A stretch of DNA of 64,000 nt. It comes from Entoloma clypeatum (lineage: Eukaryota > Basidiomycota > Agaricomycetes > Agaricales > Entolomataceae). A program made the translations under genes and the position numbers. Location: NCBI GenBank assembly GCA_963565915.1, contig OY751491.1, positions 1,178,001-1,242,000 of the forward strand, read 5' to 3'. Positions 1-10,413 of the stretch are shown one piece after another. The notes below the pieces were generated by a model. The model saw nothing but the letters and a program-made list of their open reading frames with translations, ran no database searches and had not been told where the DNA came from. Within the stretch, counting starts at the first letter, position 1; every line of letters starts with the position of its first letter.

Positions 1-135
1 GTGTTGGGGACGCAAGGCGGCCGTTGGGCATTAGAGGAGGCCGTTGGGCGTTAGAGGGCCATTGGGCATGCGAGGGGGCCGTTGGGTGCAAAGGAGGCTG
101 TTAGGCATTAGAGGGGGCCGTTGTGTGTCAGTCAA
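1..135. repeat. GTTGGGC-type minisatellite in hAT copy 1
   Basis: Imperfect tandem units of about 20-27 bases share the core GGCCGTTGGGCATGCGAGG and variants. The same units appear in opposite orientation at 48370-48830 (copy 2). Related units lie at 7150-7545 and 54410-54640. The array is not coding. Confidence 0.7.
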
Positions 136-1377
136 CGCTATTGTGCACGAGGGGCGGCCATTGGGGTGGGAAAGTGGGTGGGTGGAGTGAAGGTGGGGGA
201 TAAAAAAGAGTGTGGGAAGGTTTTGACTTATGTATGGGTTGACTCTCGGCAATTGCCAAGAGTGCTTGGCATCAATGCCGAGCGACGCGTGTTGTTGAAA
301 CTCACATCGTCGAGTCCCAATCCGTGGCACTATAAGTGTTAAAATTAGTTTGTAACTTATGTAGAGATACTTAGAAACTAATAGTAGCTATACAAACAGT
401 CAAATACAGGAGCTATGTATGGTAGAGAGTCTGTACTGAAAAATGATACATCAAAACACACTGTAAATCATGATAAACAGTGCATCATTCCCCTCAAACA
501 CAAACACAAGTATTTTCTTACTTCCTCCTTTCCACAACCACTTTATACTACATGTAATATATATATACCATTGAACCATTGTATGGGAACCTATTGAGAC
601 ACTTTAAATAAAATTAAAGGACTTCATAAGGTCAATATGAGTAAAATAAGTCGAAATTTTGTCCAAAATTTTTATTTCAGCCTTGGATCCTCTTCATCCA
701 GGGGACCTCCCAGCACCTTCACTTTTCAAATTTGGTTCATTCATTAAGAAGATATAACACTTTTTCTGAAATATGCACATTTGGTTATTTCTATCTTATC
801 TGGACTTCTAAAAATTATTCAAGGTGTTTCAGAAGGTGAATACATACCCAATACATAGTTCTATTACTTCAAACTATTGTTAGACCATGAGGAAGGGGCC
901 GCGCGCGCCCGTGCGATGCATTTTGCGCATTGTTTACTACTGTTTGGTTATCAACATTGCACCTCTATAACTCACATTCTGTGGCCCAATTTGATGAAAT
1001 AAGTACATATTTGATGATATAGAATGCCATCCTACCTAATCAATATAGTAGAAGACTTTACTTGTTCCTGTGTAGACATAATAACCAGATGTGCGATGTT
1101 TTTTGGACATTTGTTTACATGTATTTGGCATGTTTGATGCGCGCATCATCCAATGTTGAAACAACGCATCCACCCATTGCTGACCTTGCAATGAGGGGCA
1201 CAGGTGGTGAAAAGGCCAGAATATATTTACAGATTATACATATAACCTGTCTACTTGCGATTGAGGCAGGAGGGAGTGCACGCTCGCACCTTTTGTCAAA
1301 AACAACTGGCATGTGCTTATTTAGTAAGTGGGAAAATGGGATGTATGTAGAGTGATTGTGAGCAATAAAATATAATG

Positions 1378-1460
1378 GTTTTGTGGCTCAGTTGGTTAAG
1401 TGGTGTTAAAAGAATCCTTTATACTATAGAAGTTCAGAGTTCAAGTCTTTCTTGTGGCAG
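1378..1460 (+). promoter_or_regulatory. tRNA-like segment with Pol III A and B box matches
   Basis: TGGCTCAGTTGG (1384-1395) matches the A-box consensus exactly. AGTTCAAGTCT (1438-1448) is a degraded B box. The spacing suits a tRNA with a long variable arm or intron, but the acceptor stem does not pair, so this is not a functional tRNA. The segment is kept in hAT copy 2 (minus, about 47085-47165) and copy 3 (minus, about 27160-27235; B box AGTTCAATTCT). I infer a tRNA-derived piece, for example an old SINE head, carried inside the element. Confidence 0.45.
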
Positions 1461-1708
1461 AAATTTTGTACTTGCCATTTCGGGACATTGATTTCAGATC
1501 CTTGGATCATTCCATGGAAAATACCGGTTTAAACCGATCTGAACCAGTCTTTGGCCGGTCTTTCAAACTCTAAAGTTTTGAGTGAACTGAGGACCGGCCA
1601 TGATCCGAAACCTTAAAGACCGAGACTGACGGTCCGGTCTTTCACCGGTTCGGTTCCGTCTGGTCTTGGTCTGAAACCAACGAAAGTAAACTGGACCTTG
1701 AAACACTA

Positions 1709-2440
1709 TTCGAGATAATGGCGCCAAACTTTAAATGCTTTCTAGATGGCAAGAAGTTCCTTATTGTGGGTGTCATAGTTTACTTTGGGGGCCATGAAGG
1801 TGCGGGAATGGAATGCGATGGGGTGGACTTCATTGTCAGAGGTGACAATCGACAAAATAGCCGCTAGGGCATAGTCAGATGCATCGGTTTCGACAATTAT
1901 TGGAGAGTTGGGGATCCAGTGTGTCAGGATTGGAGCAGTGGTAAATGCCTTCTTCAGGTCATTAAAGGAGGTTCGAGTGTCATTGGAGAACAGCCAAGTG
2001 GCATGTTTCCTGGTTAAATGAGTGATTGGGATGGTGATGTTGGAATAGAATGGAATGAAACATCGGTAAAAATTTGCAAAACCTAAAAAGGACTGGACAT
2101 CCTTTACTCTGTGTGGTTCAGGCCAATCCTGAATAATCTTGACTTTTGCTTCCGACATTTTGAGTCCATTGGGGAAAGGATAAATTCAAGATATTCTACA
2201 GTTTTGGCGGAGCAGTCGCACTTGTCAGCGCGGGTGTAAAAACCATGTTGTCAGAGTCGTCGGAGGACTTCTTGGACATGTTTTTTGTGTTCCTTGGGGT
2301 TGTCGGAGTAGATCAGGATGTCGTCGAGGTAAACGGTAATGCAGTTGTCCAGAAGGTCGGAGAAGATGTTGTTCATAAAACGTTGGAAGGCTGCAGGTGC
2401 ATTAGACAATCTGAATGGCATGACTAACCATTCAAATGGT
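1709..2440 (-). pseudogene. Ty3/gypsy pol fragment A (RT to RNase H)
   Basis: The minus strand encodes the end of a reverse transcriptase ([11 protein letters not shown], near 2300) and, in another frame, the connection and RNase H start ([33 protein letters not shown]) down to KAFKVWRHYLE at 1709. It is closely related to 14275-14993. The frame is lost between about 2160 and 2250, and a TAG follows KELLAI. The right edge at 2440 stops abruptly at FEWLVMPF. The left edge is the hAT-like terminus; its last codons continue in frame in the fragment starting at 49129, so A and E are probably halves of one element. Confidence 0.88.
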
Positions 2441-4040
2441 GGGAGGTGGACGACTTTCAACTTACGGTCAGTCGACAATGCCAAACCAACAAGATTGCTT
2501 ACTCACAGCTTAACTCAGGCCAGCAAACTACAGAGCTGAAAGATGGACCAGCGCTGTATGAGCTGGTCATGAAGCAAATGGACCTTGAGGAAAACCCAGG
2601 GGTTCCTGGAGCATTCTTCTGGAATATGTTTATGCAGTGCATACAGTGTCTTTGGGTTATGACAGCCAGGTGGTTTGACGCGCACTACTGCATGGTGGCT
2701 CCACAAGAGGACAATTACAGGTGAGGGCAATGAAATTGAGTTAGGCGAAGTACAGCATTTGGCGTGACATTTAGATATTTATTGTGGCAATCTCGTGTAG
2801 TTGGCTGAGAAGACTTGTTATTGCAAAGCACATGGCAAGCCTATTGGGAAGAAATATTAGCCCAAAAGTGCGTTCTCAGCAGACTAAAACTTACCAAAAC
2901 AAGTCTTGGTCCAAATGCGCACCTCTCGACGATCAAGCCCATTGATGTCTACTTAGCTGATCTCAATCCGACAAGACAGATTTGCTCGTAGACAGCTGGT
3001 CTGAGCAGAGCCGGCACAGCACCTCCCCTCGCCCCTCGCTCAGATCATCCACTTCTGACACACTAGCGTCCATACAGAAAAAAATCCGCGACGTGGTGAG
3101 CTGATCCAGTGCTTGTTCCTGGGATGTAGAAGGTAGACGGGGAGAATAAGATGTGCGGTGGGGGCTCAATGGCAGCAGTGGTCAGGGAGGAGATGGGGGG
3201 TATGGATTGTGGGGGAGGAGAGAGGGAGGAGGCACTTGTTTGGTATATTGTCATTGAGGAGGTGGAAACACTGGGTGCGACAATTGCGACGTTTGATGGG
3301 TTGGGTCTCCTTTCACTTTCGCTGAAGGTTCCGCCCCGACACTGAATCGATTCCGCACATCCGACGTCAACACAAGAGAATGCCTTGGTGTTCAAGAACA
3401 TAAGTTGCATTCAACAATTGGAGCTCTGACGGCTGATCAACAATCTTGTAGAGACCCGGCAGAATTAGCCATACCAGGATATTGCCTGTGGGTGAAAAGA
3501 TTTTATTTGGTCAGACAAATCGAAGATAAGGCAACAATGGGACACACCAAGAATTTCTACCATTCCTGTCAGAAAGGGACGGGCTTACAAGCCTACTGAC
3601 ATTTGGGGACGATGGAAAATGCATATCATGAAACCTGTACAAATGATCATGCATGTTGGTTTGTTTGCCAATCGATGGAAGGGAGGAAAGATACATACAC
3701 CATGGCCAACAAAGTGCAAGAACAGATCCTATACACAGTGCATACCATCATAATGCCAGCGAGGGAGCGCGTTTTGCAGGGCGTCATTAAAGTGCGAGGC
3801 GGTGCGTTCACAGTGTGGATGAGAGGTATCCGTGGTCATTGATGGTCGTTCAAAGTTGCGTTCATATTTCAAACTCCACTGACACGAACATAGGTGTTTC
3901 ATTGACAATACTTACTTAGTACGTACTATGAGAAGGGTGCTGGCACCGCCTCCCACAACAAACCAAATCAACATCAGTCGTCGTCACTAACAAGCGACAT
4001 TCACTCTGCTCGAAGTATTTCCAGAATTGCTATTCTGAAT
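2441..4040. other. Unassigned stretch, no recognised gene
   Basis: Only short open frames are present: plus 2446-2724 (92 aa) and plus 3603-3842; minus 3063-3410 (115 aa, Ser/Pro-rich). None has a motif I recognise. The minus frame at 3063-3410 may be an exon of the multi-exon gene to its right, because its Ser/Pro-rich composition is similar, but I could not build a continuous model. No terminal repeats or LTR-like ends were seen. Confidence 0.4.
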
Positions 4041-4080
4041 AAGTATCAGGGATGGAAATAGCCTTGAGATATGGTCCCAC

Positions 4081-5071
4081 TCACAATACAGATTGTAAAA
4101 CGGCAGCACAGATTGACATCTTGAACATGGGGGTCATGGGCCAAATTTCTGACTGTCTGAACAGTGCTTGCAACTCTTGAATCAGCACATGACCATGCAA
4201 ATGGTGAAGGTCCAACGTGCACCCCATCATGTGCTCCCAATCTTTGATGCTAAAGATCCCAGCCTGTGCGTTCGTAATGTAGGCAGTGGTTATGAAATAA
4301 TCGTCCACCACTGCCCAGGGCAACTTTAAGTCTGGATTTTTTCACGGAAGATGACCACTTACCTGAGGGCAGAGCCAAGAATTGTCTGTACTGTTGAACA
4401 AACCTACCTGAACCACCGCGACGGCAGGCAGTGATTCAAAACAAGTTTTAGTGACAGATGGTTTGCACTCATGAGCAAATTGTGCATAGGTTATGAGCTT
4501 AGGCTGTTTGTTGCTGGTGCTGCCCTTTGGCCGTCCCATCTGCCATGCTTGAGGTTTTGAGGTTGTGGCACTCTCCATGCTTCCAGTGGCAGCAGGAGCT
4601 TCGATCTGCGAGAATGAGGTGCTCTCAGATGTCTGATGTTCAAGAAAAATCAGGCTTACCGTGGCCAAGGAGCTGGTTGTAGCGTTGCCAGGAGTAATTT
4701 CGAATGGCTTCGGATGACGATGGTCTGCACATTGCGTGCGGTTTGCTCCACCGTTCCACCCACTCTCAGGCTGTTGTTGTGTCCCGGCGTCGAAACTCAG
4801 CAGCCTCCTTGGTAGACAAATTCTTGCGGAACAACAGGTGTGTAAAACACTATGGTGAAACACGATCATCAATATTGACTCGGAAAGTCTGGCAAATCAG
4901 GCTGGACTCACCGGGATGGCGGGGGGGTGGGGGGGCCTGGAGCATTGAAGAAGTCAGTGGACTCGGACTAGGGTCGTTGTTCATGTCGCTGTAACCTTGT
5001 TGAGACAGTGTATTGGCACCAAAGAGATCGGTCGGATCGGCAGAAGGGAGACTTGCTGTCTCCGTAACCAT
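4081..5071 (-). CDS. Unidentified multi-exon gene, probably degraded
   Basis: I do not recognise this protein. A start codon at 5071 opens a Ser/Pro-rich exon (5071-4912). It is followed by GTGAGT...CATAG (4911-4850), exon 4849-4660, GTAAGC...CGCAG (4659-4606), exon 4605-4363, GTAAGT...TTAAAG (4362-4324) and an exon ending near 4081 that contains AVVDDYFITTAYITNAQAG and DWEHMMGC. The intron-like segments are 39-62 bp and three have good donor sites. The reading frame is not continuous across every junction as modelled. Exon 2 has a TGA at a position where Arg would keep the frame open. The gene may continue upstream into an acidic exon candidate near 5280-5400. Function unknown. Confidence 0.35.
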
Positions 5072-5075
5072 GGTC

Positions 5076-5592
5076 TAAAAATTAGATGTGATTCAGCAAA
5101 AATCATTGACAATGACAATAACACGGACCTCCTGCCCTGTTGTCATGATATTTGTGCTCCATGATGGTGTGTTGCATGAATGATGATTGTCCGTTCCCAA
5201 TCTGATGAGTCACGCTTTGTCACATTCGACTTCGCGATATTTCGACAGCTGCAATGTCCGAGTCGAGTGGCTAATACATGAACTGCCCACCATTGTATTC
5301 CTCATCCTCATCCTCCTCGTCTGAAGGGTCCCACTCTTCTTTGTCAGTAGCATCCATGTCTAGTGCGACATCTCCAGCCATCAAGCCGGGTGGTTGGCTC
5401 ACGAAGCTGAGCCAAGCTATGTCTTTGGCTTGCTCCAGCTCCGGGGCTCAAGCTGTGATGAGACATCAAAATAATTAAAATCAAAATATCCCCGCAGGAG
5501 CTGTGTACGGCCAAAGCGAGATCGCGGCAAGGCAGGAAATGGCCGCCTGGTAGTCAGTTATCAGTACTAGCAACGTAGACCACCATAGGTGG
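5076..5592. other. Spacer with an acidic minus-strand exon candidate
   Basis: The minus strand near 5275-5420 reads MAGDVALDMDATDKEEWDPS and continues into a Glu/Asp run ending at a stop. It could be an exon of the gene at 4081-5071. Nothing else is recognised here. Confidence 0.25.
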
Positions 5593-5995
5593 TTGGGTTG
5601 AATGCGGTCATCAATAAAGTCTACAGATTGGCCAAAGAATTAGAGAAATGGAAGGGAATATCTGGATGGACTGACCTTCCTCCTCTTCCCCCTCCTCCCC
5701 ATCCACCCCCAGCCTTGAGATCAAGGAACCAATGAACACAGTTTATATAAACCTACCAAATCAAAGTGAATTAAAATACACAAGGCAATTGGCAGATAGC
5801 TTATGGGACGGCTCATGTTCTTGAGGCTGAGTTAGTTGACAAATCTAGGGGGCATATGCTTAGCATAGTTTGGTATCGTTTGGAGAATTGGAAACAACAT
5901 AAAATAAAGTAGTATAATCACTCTGTTAGAGTGCGTGAATATTATATGGACCTAGTGTGACATACGCCGGAGACGCTGACACGTGAAGATGCGCC

Positions 5996-6397
5996 TGTTA
6001 CAGACTCTACGGTATGAGGACCACATCATATCTTTTTCTTATCAGCCCGACTCGGCGCCCTCTTACGAACTCACTATGTCTAACGTCTACTTTCGCAACC
6101 TTCAATTCCCAGTCTGACTCATTACATTACTTCATCATCCCCTTTAGTATACTTCGCTCCCGCGCTGACTCACTTTCCGCAGTCAGCTTACTCACTGTAC
6201 ATAGCCTTCCGCAGTCGCCTTACTCATGCGCACTGCCTTCCGCAGTACTGACTCATCCGCTACCGCCTATAGTCAGTACCTATATAAACCTCTTGTACTG
6301 TAGTAGATTCCTTAGATTTAGCAATCACTTTGCTCTTCGCCTTTCCACTTTCCTGCATACTCTGCCCGAACCTTGGAACAGTTTGTTAAGCATAACA
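5996..6397 (+). mobile_element. Solo LTR, family of element B, with 5-bp TSD
   Basis: The 402 bases start TGTTAC and end ATAACA and are nearly identical to the LTR at 12342-12743. They are flanked by GCGCC on both sides (5991-5995 and 6398-6402), a 5-bp target-site duplication. No internal region is present, as expected after LTR-LTR recombination. The LTR sits inside the left arm of the fold-back structure, so it inserted later than that structure formed. TATATAAACC near 6281 could be its TATA box. Confidence 0.92.
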
Positions 6398-6895
6398 GCG
6401 CCCTAAACGTGCCTCGGGCTTTCTTTTGTATTATAGTCGCCCATTCAAGGGCTTATTACTTATTATTTAGATGATGCACTACACAGCTTCATAACTACTA
6501 AAGAAAACAAGGGACTTACGGGTGGATGGGGAGATGGTGGGGGTACGGAAGCAAGAGGGAAGGCATGCGAAAGCGCTGGCCAACTCCTATAATACAAAAG
6601 AAAGCCCAAGGCGGCCAAGAGGTGACACACTCTGCCGCCGAAGTCGAGGCACATTTAGGGCGCGTCTTCACATGTCGGCGTCTCCGGTGTATGTCGTGCT
6701 AGGTCCATATAATATTCACGCACTCTAACAGAGTGATTATACTACATTTTCAATTCCTTGAAAGATACTGAACCATGTTAATTATATGCCTCCTAGATTC
6801 GTTAACTAATTTAGCTTCAAGAACATGAGCTGTCCCGTAAGCTATCCGCAAATCACCTTGTGTATTTTAATTCACTTTGATTTGGTAGGTTTATG

Positions 6896-7687
6896 ACCGT
6901 GTTTAGGCAATGGCATGGGTACTCCCATGGGTATGACAACGCCGACCTGTACCCGTACCCACACGGGTACCGACGGGTTCAGGTTCCCGTGTGGGTGTTC
7001 GCAGTAGAAAAAACATGTATTTAAAATACCAAAAAAAAAACTACAAGATGCGTGCGGGATGCACGCGTCATACTACACCCTGCTGGGGACTTGTTGTCCC
7101 CAGCCCCATCCTCCCAGCCCCACTCTTCTCCTCCAGGTGTGAGTGGGGCGTGATGCGTGGCCATTCAGGGCGGTGGGCGCAAGTGGCGGCCGGTGGGCAC
7201 GAGAGGTGCCCGTTGGGGCGAGTGGCGGCCGTTGGGCATGCAGTTGGGCACATGTGGCGGCTGGTGGGCGCGAGAGGTGTCGTTGGGGCGGGTGGCGGCC
7301 GTTGGGCGTGTGTGGGGGAGGTTGGGCGGGTGTGGGGGCCGGTGGGGGCAAGTGGTGGCAGTTGGTCATGTGTGGGGGCGGTTGGGCGCGAGTGGCGGCT
7401 GTTGGGCATGTGGGGGGGCGTTAGGCGCATGTGGGGACTGTTGGGCATGAGAGGTGCCCATTGGGTGGCAAGAGACGGCTGTTGGGCGGCAGTGGGGGCG
7501 AGACGTGACCGTTGAGAGTGGCAGACGGCTGTTGGGTGTTTGGGAAAGAGCCAGCCTTGGGCACCAGATGTGGGCATTGGCGAAGAGTCCTGAGGCAGTG
7601 CCACGTCAGAGCGTGACATGTGATGGGTACTGCCAGGGGTCGCGGGTTGCGAAAACACAACCTGTACCTGGACCCGTGGATACAACC
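6896..7687. mobile_element. Insertion in the fold-back right arm, carrying a minisatellite
   Basis: The arm homology stops at GGTTTAT (6895) and resumes near 7688. The insert starts with palindromic CCCATGGGTA and CCGTACCCACACGGGTAC stretches, and its end reads GGGTACTGCC...CCTGTACC, so short complementary motifs lie near both ends. The middle is a GTTGGGC-type minisatellite. It may be a non-autonomous DNA element. The precise ends and any TSD are uncertain. Confidence 0.45.
7150..7545. repeat. GTTGGGC-type minisatellite array
   Basis: About 18 imperfect units of 20-27 bases have the form TGGCGGCCGTTGGGCGCG and variants. They give long but meaningless open frames rich in Gly/Trp on one strand and Pro/Thr on the other. 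Related to the arrays at 1-135, 48370-48830 and 54410-54640. Confidence 0.8.
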
Positions 7688-7974
7688 ATGTTTGTCGGTT
7701 CCTTGATCTCGAGGCTGGGGTGGATGGGGAGGAGGAGGAAGAGGAGGAAGAGGAGGAAGGTCAGTCCATCCAGATATTCCCTTTCACTTCTCTAATTCTT
7801 TGGCCAATCTGTAGACTTTATTGACAACCACATTCAACCCAATAAAACCCTCTCATGGCGACGAATGAACGAACGCAACGACCATGACGACGACAATTAT
7901 CTGGATGAACTGGCGAGGTGCTATTCCAGGGTGGTACGGCTGGTAACCCCTGCTATGGAGAGGGGGGGGGAGAC

Positions 7975-8589
7975 AATAGAACCTATGTCATCCCTGCCAA
8001 GCGAGCCGTTGCGTCGACTAAGATTGTGAAGGGAGATAAACCTCCAAAAAGACGAGAGATCAGGCTGTTAGCTCAGTTCAGGACACGACGAGGGCCAAAG
8101 GTTATCCAACCTGAGGTTGACAGCGGATGTGAATGCATGTGCATCCATCCCAGAATAGTACGTGAACAGAACCTCCCCACGTGAGGAATACCGCCCATAG
8201 CAATTCGAAATGCGGATGGATCACCAAATCGACAACAGAAGGCGAGCCAACTTGCCGAAGTCAAACTGGATTTGGGAGCACATCAGGAAACCATGGAAGC
8301 AATGGTACTGGATATTGGGACAATGGACATGCTCTTGGGACATGACTGGTTGGTACACCACAACCCCACAATCAATTGGACAACCGGCGCGGTAACATTT
8401 AACCGGTGCCCAACAACATGTCGAACCAAACACTCGGATTTCAGGATTAACCTTAATGGTCACAAACACCGGGTTCGCATGGTTGAGGTGCGCGACAAAG
8501 ATGCACCCAAAAAGTCGGATCAGAAATGGAAGCCTGGAGACCCTATTTTGGAAGCTGTCACTCCCACACCACCTCCCACAACCAAATGA
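7975..8589 (+). pseudogene. Retroviral-type aspartic protease of element B
   Basis: Catalytic motif VDSGCE is near 8115 and the second conserved block MLLGHDWLVHHNPTINW near 8330-8380. The pol protease cuts the Gag-Pol polyprotein. Two TGA stops break the frame. At 8182-8184 (after QNLPT) and 8587-8589 (after PPPTTK) the minus-strand sister copy has CGA (42419-42421 and 42014-42016). C-to-T change on a conserved Arg codon is therefore directly visible. Upstream of 7975 the family homology is lost. Confidence 0.85.
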
Positions 8590-9935
8590 CCCTCATATGT
8601 TGAACGATTTGCTCATCTCTTCGAAAAAGAGAACTTTGATAAGATCCCAAAGGAGAGGGAATGGGACCATGGTATTGAACTTACACCGGATGCACCAAAG
8701 GAACTAGGGGGAAATACATATCCTATGATGCAAAAGGAACGAGAGGAATTGGACACATTCATTGACGAGGGTCTAGCAACAGGAAAGATCCGCCCATCCA
8801 AATCCCCTTATGCCTCCCCTTGCTTCTTCATCAACAAGAAGGATGGCTCCAAATGATTGGTACAAGATTACTGCATGGTCAATAAATTCATGGTCAAAGA
8901 CAAGTTCCCACTCCCACGAATATCTGATCTCTTGGACGTACTGAAAGATGCGGTCTACTTCAATAAAATGGACATCATGTGGGGCTATAACAACATCCGC
9001 ATTAAGGAGGGCGATGAATGGAAAGCTGCTTTCCTCACCAGTCGAGGATTGTTCGAACCATTGGTCATGTTTTTCAGTCCTTGCAACTCCCCAGGAACAT
9101 TCTCTTGAATGATGGCTAGTCTATTCCGGGACCAGATCCGCCGACGTATCTGCATGATTTACATGGATGACATTGTGGTTATCGGTAAAACCAAGGAAGA
9201 ACTCGCGCGAAACACCAAAGAAATCCTACAGATCCTATCAGACAATGATTTGTTCCTAAAGGAGAAGAAGTGTTTATGGGAAGTAATGAAATGTCCTATA
9301 TTGGGATATGTGGTTGGTGAGGGATGTGTTGAGATGGAAACTGAGAAGGTGGATACAATTCAAAACTGGCGAGCACCCACATCAAAAAAGGAAGTTCAGA
9401 AGTTCCTTGGATTTGCTAACTTCTATCGACGATTTATTGAAGGGTACTCAAACATCGCAAAACCTCTCACCGCGCTCACAGGCGGTACAGCATTTACTTG
9501 GGGACCAACGGAGCAGCAAGCCTTTGAAGGTCTCATATGGGCAATTACATCGGCACCAGTCTTGGCATTACCGAAACCAGAGGGACAGTTCAGGGTTGAA
9601 ACCGATGCATCGGGCTATGCAATTGGAGCAGTACTCTCTCAGAAGCAAGATGACAAATGGCACCCCATCGCATTCTTGTCGCGGACCATGTCCGCGGCCA
9701 AACAGAATTACGAGATATACGACAAAGAACTCCTGGCAGTTGTGGAAGCATTGAAAGATTGGAGACACTATCTGCTTGAAGCCAGGGAACATTTCGAGAT
9801 CTTGACTGATCACAAGAACCTGGAATATTTCCGTCATCCTCAGGACCTAAATCAACGACAGCGATGCTGGAAAATGAAGTTACAAGACTATGACTTCGAA
9901 TTACGGCATGTACCTGGCAAGACCAATGCAAAAGC
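8590..9935 (+). pseudogene. Reverse transcriptase and RNase H of element B
   Basis: RT blocks in order: PYASPCFFINKKDGSK, LVQDYCMVNKF, FPLPRISDLLDVLKDAVYFN, then YMDD (9160-9171), the polymerase metal-binding motif. The connection reads [16 protein letters not shown]. RNase H begins VETDASGYAIGAVLS near 9597 and ends near LTDHKNLEYFRHPQDLNQ. TGA stops at 8854-8856 (GSK*LVQ) and 9106-9108 (TFS*MMAS) interrupt RT where Arg is expected. From 9109 to about 9930 the frame is open and catalytic Asp residues are present. The enzyme copied element RNA into DNA; this copy cannot make a full protein. Confidence 0.92.
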
Positions 9936-10413
9936 GGACATCCTGTCACGCTTACCCTGGTATGAAGCAGAACTCGAACCACAGGACAGTGACCAGATGC
10001 TCAAGGAGGGACTATTCTTGAAACGGTTGGAATCAGAAGATGTGGTACAAATGGAGATGTTCACGGAGGAACAATTCTTTGAAGGGGGTGAAACATCTGA
10101 TTCCATCAAAATTGGAAACGTCACAACCATCGAAAATCCATGGATCACACGCATCAAGGGTTCAAACCGCATGGGGACATCCTGTCACGCTTACCCTGGT
10201 ATGAAGCAGAACTCGAACCACAGGACAGTGACCAAATGCTCAAGGAGGGACTATTCTTGAAATGGTTGGAATCAGAAGATGTGGTACAAATGGAGATGTT
10301 CATGGAGGAACAATTCTTTGAAGGGGGTGAGACATCTGATTCCATCAAAATTGGAAACATCACAACCATCGAAAACCCATGGATCGCACGCATCAAGGCT
10401 TCGAACCACATGG
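9936..10413 (+). repeat. 239-bp tandem duplication between RNase H and integrase of B
   Basis: The segment starting GGACATCCTGTCACGCTTAC at 9936 repeats at 10175 with a few substitutions. Both copies encode DILSRLPWYEAELEPQDSDQ onward. 239 is not a multiple of three, so pol changes frame at the junction near 10175. The substitutions show the duplication is not brand new. Confidence 0.95.

Larger units (their letters stand above)
1..1708 (-). mobile_element. hAT-like non-autonomous element, copy 1 (cut by window edge)
   Basis: This stretch is the reverse complement of 46838-48527 at high identity; a 97-codon frame at 1062-1355 differs from its partner at 47191-47484 by two residues. Read on the minus strand, the end at 1708 begins TAGTGTTTCAAGGTCCAG, as do the copies at 46838 and 26895. 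The flanking TTCGAGAT (1709-1716) is the complement of the ATCTCGAA that follows the other end of copy 2 at 49129. Ends starting TAG and 8-bp target duplications are known from hAT transposons. No transposase domain is visible, so I infer a non-autonomous element. The subterminal 1520-1700 is rich in ACCGG/CCGGT motifs. The outer end lies beyond base 1. Confidence 0.75.
5593..7842. repeat. Fold-back (long inverted repeat) structure
   Basis: Left arm 5593-5995 is the reverse complement of a right arm split into 6652-6895 and about 7688-7842. The arms continue inward as 6398-6437 against 6589-6651, leaving a loop of about 150 bases. The right arm is interrupted by a 0.8-kb insertion (6896-7687) and the left arm by a solo LTR (5996-6397). 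Without these the arms are about 440 bases each. No coding capacity is visible. It may be a fold-back or MITE-like transposon, or an inverted duplication; I saw no clear target-site duplication at its outer ends. Confidence 0.75.

Noticed and set aside
1384..1460. A functional tRNA gene
   Set aside because: A and B boxes are recognisable, but the acceptor stem does not pair and the B box is degraded. The sequence is repeated inside a transposon.
7068..7685. Long overlapping frames rich in Pro/Thr or Gly/Trp at 6991-7795
   Set aside because: They are translations of a minisatellite on both strands and have no domain or codon structure of their own.
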